Source of the DNA: Planctomycetota bacterium
GTDB lineage: Bacteria > Planctomycetota > Phycisphaerae > Tepidisphaerales > Tepidisphaeraceae
Direction: 5' to 3'
NCBI GenBank assembly: GCA_029777755.1
Contig: JAKORQ010000080.1
Span: forward strand, 1-10,106
DNA: 10,106 nt
Below the pieces are notes generated by a model. That model saw only the letters and a program-made list of their open reading frames with translations, was not told the DNA's origin and ran no database searches. The position numbers were made by a program, and so were the translations under genes. Positions 7,083 to 10,106 of the stretch are shown one piece after another. The stretch's first letter is position 1; every line of letters begins with the position of its first letter.

Positions 7083-7334
7083 AGCGGTGCTCGCCAGGAC
7101 ATTCGTGTCCGCCCAGTATCACGCTCTTTTGCGACTTCACTCAAAGTGGAGCGGGCGGTCCTCCGCCAGCAGTAGATAAGGTGATCCTGGACGAACATGC
7201 ACGATCATAAGCCAGGGAAACCGAAGGACATCTCAACGCGGCGAAGTAGCTGAGTAGCCGTTTATCTCTCGATGCCGATCAATGCGCATCCTGTTCGTGT
7301 GTACCTCTATCGATTAAGAGTACGCCGCTATGCG
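7083..7334. other. Non-coding spacer between convergent genes, with small hairpins
   Basis: I see no convincing gene in these 252 bp, which separate the stop codons of two convergent genes. Two short perfect hairpins lie near the left side: GGACA-TTCG-TGTCC at 7097-7110, 15 bases after the receiver-like gene's stop, and GGCGG-TCCT-CCGCC at 7154-7167. Neither is followed at once by a T-run; CTCTTTTG at about 7123-7130 is the nearest to the first. A larger imperfect hairpin at the right edge is listed separately. Confidence 0.4.
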
Positions 7335-7345
7335 CTACTCTATCG
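7311..7345. terminator. Imperfect hairpin overlapping the lacI-type gene stop
   Basis: The stem pairs CGAT (7311-7314) with ATCG (7342-7345), AGAGTA (7317-7322) with TACTCT (7336-7341) and CGC (7323-7325) with GCG (7332-7334), with a TA bulge, a C bulge and a 6-base loop. It covers the regulator's stop codon (7337-7335, minus strand) and could act on leftward transcripts. No U-tract follows on either strand, so it is not a classical intrinsic terminator. A second CTCTATCG copy at 7305-7312 offers the AGAG arm an alternative partner. Confidence 0.3.
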
Positions 7346-8360
7346 TCGTGACCGAGTCGCGTTCTATCAGTGTGGTCGGCAGGCAGATGTCTACGGGGAC
7401 TTTCTTGTGACGGGGGGTTTCCTCGTCGCTGGAGTTGCACAGGTCCAGGGTCGTTTCCACCGCCAGGCGGGCCAGGTCTTCCAGTGGCTGGTAGACAGTC
7501 GTCTGGGGCGGAGTGAAGTACTGGTAGACCGGCAGGTCTTCCAGGGAGATGGTCGATATATCCTGCCCGATACGCAGTTTCAGGATATTGCTTATGAAGT
7601 GCAGCACCTCGAGGCTGGCGTCCTCGGAGAAGTTCAGCAGGGCGGTCACTCCCCGGCGGATCAGGCGGGCCACCACGTCATACAGCGGCTGCTGTAGCGT
7701 GAACTGGATCAGCGAGGGGTCCTCCTCAATGCCCGCCTGGTGCAGGGTATCGAGGTATCCCCGCCGTCGCTCCTTGCTGCCCCATTCATCCTCCTGGATC
7801 TGTAGCAGGCCGATCCGGCGATGGCCGCGATCCAGCAGGTGCCTGGTGGCCAGGACGGCCTGCTGATAGTGGTCGGCGCGCACCGAGTGTATTCCCTGCT
7901 CCACCATCGGGTGATTGATCGTCACCAGCGGCAGGTTGGGAATGTCACGCAGGTCCAGAAGGCGATCGTCGAACACCACGCCGATGACGCCCTCCACGTG
8001 GGCCTCATACGCCAGCTCAAGGTTCTCGATGTCAATCAGCTCGATGGCGTAACGCCGGGCGGCCAGGTGGCGGCTGATCAGCGAGGTCATGACACTGACA
8101 TAGCCAACCGGCAGGGCCGGGCTGTGTCGGCCGGTCACCACGCCTATGCAGCGGTGGGGAACCTTGGGAACAAAGTGAAGCGCGCGGCTGGCGGCCAGTA
8201 CCCGGCGGCGCAATTCGCCGGTGACGTTAGGGTGGTGATTGAAGACGCGCGATACAGTACCGATGGAGACGTCGGCTTCCTGCGCAACGTCGGTGATGGA
8301 AATGTCGGAACCCTTGCGCGAGCGACGTCGCCGCGCGCCACTAGTAGCCTTGTTTGCCAT
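7335..8360 (-). CDS. LacI-family transcriptional regulator
   Basis: The 341-residue protein is a sugar-responsive DNA-binding regulator. A basic tail (ARRRRSRKG, 9-17) precedes the helix-turn-helix SITDVAQEADVSIGTVSRVF (21-40) and the third helix NVTGELRRRVLAASRAL (45-61). The periplasmic-binding-protein-like core starts at CIGVVTGRHS (71-80) and includes the segment VEGVIGVVFDDRL (122-134), NLPLVTINHP (142-151), HLLDRGHRRIGLLQI (174-188), ERRRGYLDTLHQAGI (197-211) and a C-terminal LPVYQYFTPPQTTVYQPLED (276-295), which matches the family's inducer-domain end. Only six residues separate FVP from IGVV, so the usual hinge-helix segment is missing. The start is the ATG at 8360, with AAGG (8369-8366) as a ribosome site; the frame is open to 8447, but the added 29 residues are unlike the family. 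It is divergent from the GH130-like gene, its most likely target besides itself. The inducer is unknown. Confidence 0.92.
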   Translation of the reverse strand: MANKATSGARRRRSRKGSDISITDVAQEADVSIGTVSRVFNHHPNVTGELRRRVLAASRALHFVPKVPHRCIGVVTGRHSPALPVGYVSVMTSLISRHLAARRYAIELIDIENLELAYEAHVEGVIGVVFDDRLLDLRDIPNLPLVTINHPMVEQGIHSVRADHYQQAVLATRHLLDRGHRRIGLLQIQEDEWGSKERRRGYLDTLHQAGIEEDPSLIQFTLQQPLYDVVARLIRRGVTALLNFSEDASLEVLHFISNILKLRIGQDISTISLEDLPVYQYFTPPQTTVYQPLEDLARLAVETTLDLCNSSDEETPRHKKVPVDICLPTTLIERDSVTTIE

Positions 8361-8463
8361 TTCGACCTTGCTGTTGCGCCCGATTCCCCTGTTGTCGAGC
8401 CTTCCTTGATTGCCCAGAACTTTACCGCGCCGCCACGGACGTACCAAGAGGATTTACCTGCGG

Positions 8464-8480
8464 GGGCAGTGAACCTGCCC
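8464..8480. repeat. Perfect inverted repeat GGGCAG-TGAAC-CTGCCC
   Basis: A 6-bp perfect stem with a 5-base loop lies about 100 bp upstream of the LacI-type gene. The right arm overlaps the second copy of an ACCTGC direct repeat (8456-8461 and 8473-8478). It could be an operator or a leader hairpin of the leftward transcript; nothing in the sequence decides this. Confidence 0.4.
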
Positions 8481-8512
8481 TGAAATCATGTCAAGCGATA
8501 ATTTCTTTGGTC

Positions 8513-8528
8513 AATGAAATATTTCATT
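8513..8528. promoter_or_regulatory. Perfect 16-bp palindrome AATGAAATATTTCATT, candidate operator
   Basis: The two 8-base arms are exact reverse complements about the centre 8520/8521. It lies between divergent regulator and enzyme genes, 152 bp from the regulator's start and 141 bp from the enzyme's start, in the most AT-rich part of the spacer. Symmetry and position suggest a dimeric regulator site, most simply for the adjacent LacI-family protein. The centre is AT rather than the CG usual for LacI operators, so another regulator is possible. Confidence 0.5.
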
Positions 8529-8656
8529 CATGTAAATCGTTGTTCAATATGAGGTTGCAGGCTGTGACATTCCCTGCGCTTTTTGTGCAAGGTAGGGAAA
8601 TCAGAAACATGGGTTATGATACTTTTAGCGGTTGGCGCTTTGCCGGCCGGATGTGC

Positions 8657-8662
8657 GGAGAG
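8657..8662 (+). promoter_or_regulatory. Strong ribosome binding site setting the GH130-like start
   Basis: GGAGAG lies 7 bases before the ATG at 8670, a standard spacing. It is the reason for preferring 8670 over the in-frame starts at 8583 (TTG) and 8616 (ATG), neither of which has a comparable site. Confidence 0.7.
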
Positions 8663-8669
8663 TGAGCCA

Positions 8670-9908
8670 ATGCTGAAGATTCGCCGATCAAAAGAACCTG
8701 TACTCGTGCCCCAGCCAGGGTGTGTCTGGGCCGACCAGATGGTATTGAATCCTGCAATCATCGGCGACGCTGACAGCGGCCGGCTGCACATGCTTTTTCG
8801 CGCTTCCGGGCCATGGCCGCACATGCAGCGTCCCGGCCAGCCGCTGCCTTACCCCATCTTCCTGGGCTATGCGTGGAGCGACGATAGCGGCGAAACCTGG
8901 GAGGCCGACTTTTCCCGCCCGGCGTTGGCGCCGGCGCTCAAGCAGGAGCTGGACGAGATCTACATACAGTCTCCCGATGGCCGGCGCGTCGTGAACTATT
9001 CCAACGGCTGTATCGAGGACCCGAGGCTGTTTCACCTCGAGGGGAAACTCTACCTCACGTGCGCCTGCCGGATGTTCCCGCCGGGGCCGTACTGGACGGG
9101 AACGCCGCTGACCTGCTGCCAGCCGAAATGGGCCGCCGAGGACAAACATGGACTGGGCAAGGCTGCCACCTGGAACGTCACGGTGAGCGTCCTGTACGAG
9201 GTGGATCTGGCGGCCCTGCGCGAGCGTCGCTACGAGCAGGCATTCACCTACGTGACACACCTTAGTGATCCGGAGCGCGGCGATAACCGGGATGTGTTTC
9301 TGTTCCCCGAGAAGCTTCGCATCAATGGCAGGCTGCAGTATGCACTGCTGCATCGTCCCTGGTCGCCCGCGGAGTACGAAGTTGGTGCGGGCCTGGCGCA
9401 GCCGAGCATCTTCCTGTCGGCCGCTGACAGGATTGAGGATCTGGCCACCGACCAGGCCGAGCAGCATGTGTTGGCGGTGCCGCTGTTTGACTGGGAATCG
9501 AACCGCATCGGCGCCTCGTGGCCGGCCATCAGGCTGGAGGATGGGCAATGGCTTGTCTCCTACCACGGCAAGCAGGAGAAGGGAAACGTCGGCTACACGC
9601 AGTCTTTCATGATCCTGGAAGAGACTGCCGATGGCTGGCCGATCGTTCGTCACCGCTGCTCAGAGCGCCTGCTGTATGCTCAGCTTCCGTGGGAGCTGGA
9701 TGGCAAGTTCCCCACGCCCTGCGTGTTCACCTGCGGCGGCATCGTGGTGGATGGCGAACTGATCATGAGCTATGGAGCGGCCGATACCAAGGCGGGTATC
9801 GCACGGGTAAATTTCCGTGAGCTTGTAGATTACGTCCGTCGCTTCAATGCGCACGGGCGGCGTAACGAGTCGGTGAGCCAGCGAACAAAGGCGCTGGCTA
9901 GAACGTAA
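8670..9908 (+). CDS. GH130-like glycosidase/phosphorylase (beta-mannoside type)
   Basis: The 412-residue protein fits the five-bladed propeller family GH130, which contains beta-mannoside phosphorylases and beta-1,2-mannosidases. Landmarks in order: MVLNPAII (24-31), LHMLFRASG (39-47), IFLGYAWSDDSGETWE (63-78), NGCIEDPRLFHLEGKLYLT (112-130) with the family's Glu-Asp-Pro-Arg, DNRDVFLFPEKL (205-216), IGASWPAIRLEDGQWLVSYHG (280-300; usually IGxGxPPIKTxxGWLxxYHG), WELDGKF (341-347), and GGIVVDGELIMSYGAADTKAG (356-376), the usual closing blade. It is longer than many GH130 proteins, with an insert around 132-170 rich in Pro, Cys and Trp. Whether it phosphorolyses or hydrolyses its substrate cannot be read here. 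Starting at 8670 it is cytoplasmic; an upstream in-frame start would add a lipoprotein-like leader. It is divergent from the LacI-type regulator, which probably controls it. Confidence 0.85.
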   Translation: MLKIRRSKEPVLVPQPGCVWADQMVLNPAIIGDADSGRLHMLFRASGPWPHMQRPGQPLPYPIFLGYAWSDDSGETWEADFSRPALAPALKQELDEIYIQSPDGRRVVNYSNGCIEDPRLFHLEGKLYLTCACRMFPPGPYWTGTPLTCCQPKWAAEDKHGLGKAATWNVTVSVLYEVDLAALRERRYEQAFTYVTHLSDPERGDNRDVFLFPEKLRINGRLQYALLHRPWSPAEYEVGAGLAQPSIFLSAADRIEDLATDQAEQHVLAVPLFDWESNRIGASWPAIRLEDGQWLVSYHGKQEKGNVGYTQSFMILEETADGWPIVRHRCSERLLYAQLPWELDGKFPTPCVFTCGGIVVDGELIMSYGAADTKAGIARVNFRELVDYVRRFNAHGRRNESVSQRTKALART

Positions 9909-9953
9909 GCATGTTGAGCGCAGCTTGCTGGTTACAGGGGAGGCAGGTCTGCA

Positions 9954-9963
9954 AAGGAGAGAG
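9954..9963 (+). promoter_or_regulatory. Strong ribosome binding site of the pseudopilin gene
   Basis: The purine run AAAGGAGAGA, with the GGAG core at 9956-9959, ends a few bases before the ATG at 9967. It is the strongest ribosome site in the window, which suits an abundantly made product and supports the start. Confidence 0.75.
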
Positions 9964-9966
9964 AAA

Positions 9967-10106
9967 ATGACCGTAACCCCACAAAACAAGAAAGCATTCA
10001 CGCTGGTGGAGCTACTGGTAGTGATCGGCATCATAGCCTTGCTGATCTCCATATTGCTGCCTTCGCTCTCCCGCGCCCGGGCCGCCGCCGTTTCGGTTGC
10101 GTGCCA
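9967..10106 (+). CDS. Prepilin-type N-terminal cleavage/methylation protein, 5' part only
   Basis: Forty-six codons are visible before the window ends. A short basic leader (MTVTPQNKKA) is followed by FTLVELLVVIGIIALLISIL and then LPSLSRARAAA, the class III prepilin signal: a prepilin peptidase cuts before Phe, the new N-terminus is methylated, and Glu5 of the mature chain and the hydrophobic helix anchor the pilin-like subunit in the inner membrane. The residue before the cut is Ala rather than the common Gly. Planctomycetota carry many such proteins, often type II secretion-like pseudopilins with a large C-terminal domain, and this helix form resembles those of Phycisphaerae. It starts 58 bp after the GH130-like gene on the same strand and may be cotranscribed with it. 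The mature domain, and thus the subfamily, is off the window. Confidence 0.9.
   Translation, partial: MTVTPQNKKAFTLVELLVVIGIIALLISILLPSLSRARAAAVSVAC

Larger units (their letters stand above)
8361..8669. promoter_or_regulatory. 309-bp divergent regulatory region between lacI-type and GH130-like genes
   Basis: This stretch has no supported gene. It turns sharply AT-rich at about 8481-8550, in contrast with the flanking genes. It holds a perfect 16-bp palindrome (8513-8528), a 6-bp-stem hairpin (8464-8480), an imperfect LacI-like motif TGTAAATCGTTGTTCA with a central CG (8531-8546), and TATGAT (8615-8620), a possible -10 hexamer without a well-spaced -35. The arrangement fits a shared control region for the two divergent genes. 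Promoter assignments are inferred. Confidence 0.5.

Noticed and set aside
7083..7334. A tRNA or small RNA gene in the convergent spacer
   Set aside because: The short hairpins do not assemble into a cloverleaf and no promoter-terminator pair is evident.
8688..9653. Long minus-strand open frame (321 codons) antisense to the GH130-like gene
   Set aside because: It lies fully inside a gene with clear family motifs, its translation is Arg/Leu/Gln-rich and matches no family I recognise; GC-rich coding DNA often leaves such antisense frames open.

Overview
This looks like part of a bacterial chromosome, fairly GC-rich and gene-dense. The best clue to the host is the truncated gene at the right edge. 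Its type IV prepilin-like N-terminus runs FTLVELLVVIGIIALLISIL, followed by LPSLSRARAAA, a form typical from memory of Phycisphaerae (phylum Planctomycetota). The gene mix also fits that group: a UroD-like protein, a Gfo/Idh/MocA oxidoreductase, a LacI-type regulator, a GH130-type glycosidase and a pseudopilin. The lineage is inferred, as there is no rRNA or other marker gene.

Layout. Bases 1-549 (+) hold the 3' part of a uroporphyrinogen-decarboxylase-like gene. It ends 2 bp from a convergent minus-strand pair: rhamnulokinase (rhaB, 2991-1510) followed by an NAD-dependent epimerase/dehydratase (1451-552). A 112-bp divergent spacer separates rhaB from a plus-strand GT9 (heptosyltransferase-type) glycosyltransferase (3104-4009). 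That gene converges on another minus-strand pair, a DUF1444/YtpQ-like protein (5484-4708) and a trpG/pabA-type glutamine amidotransferase (4598-4029). A short divergent spacer leads to a plus-strand pair, a Gfo/Idh/MocA oxidoreductase (5566-6594) and a small receiver-like protein resembling the cyclic-phosphate-processing receiver (cREC) family (6636-7082). After a 252-bp non-coding stretch comes a minus-strand LacI-family regulator (8360-7335). Its 309-bp upstream region carries a perfect 16-bp palindrome and is shared with a divergent GH130-like gene (8670-9911 region, stop at 9908). The window ends in the pseudopilin start (9967 onward).

How the genes fit together. The main theme is handling of uncommon sugars: rhamnulose phosphorylation, sugar-type dehydrogenases, a mannoside-type GH130 enzyme and a LacI regulator placed to control it. 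Anabolic genes (aminodeoxychorismate/anthranilate synthase amidotransferase, surface-glycan glycosyltransferase) and two poorly understood proteins (DUF1444, cREC-like) are interspersed. No tRNA, rRNA, CRISPR, insertion sequence or phage gene was seen. I found no clear novel multi-gene system. The most unusual points are the Glu-Ser-Pro in place of Glu-Lys-Pro in the oxidoreductase, the cREC-like protein with an altered N-terminal acidic motif, the LacI regulator with no room for a hinge helix, and the palindrome beside it.
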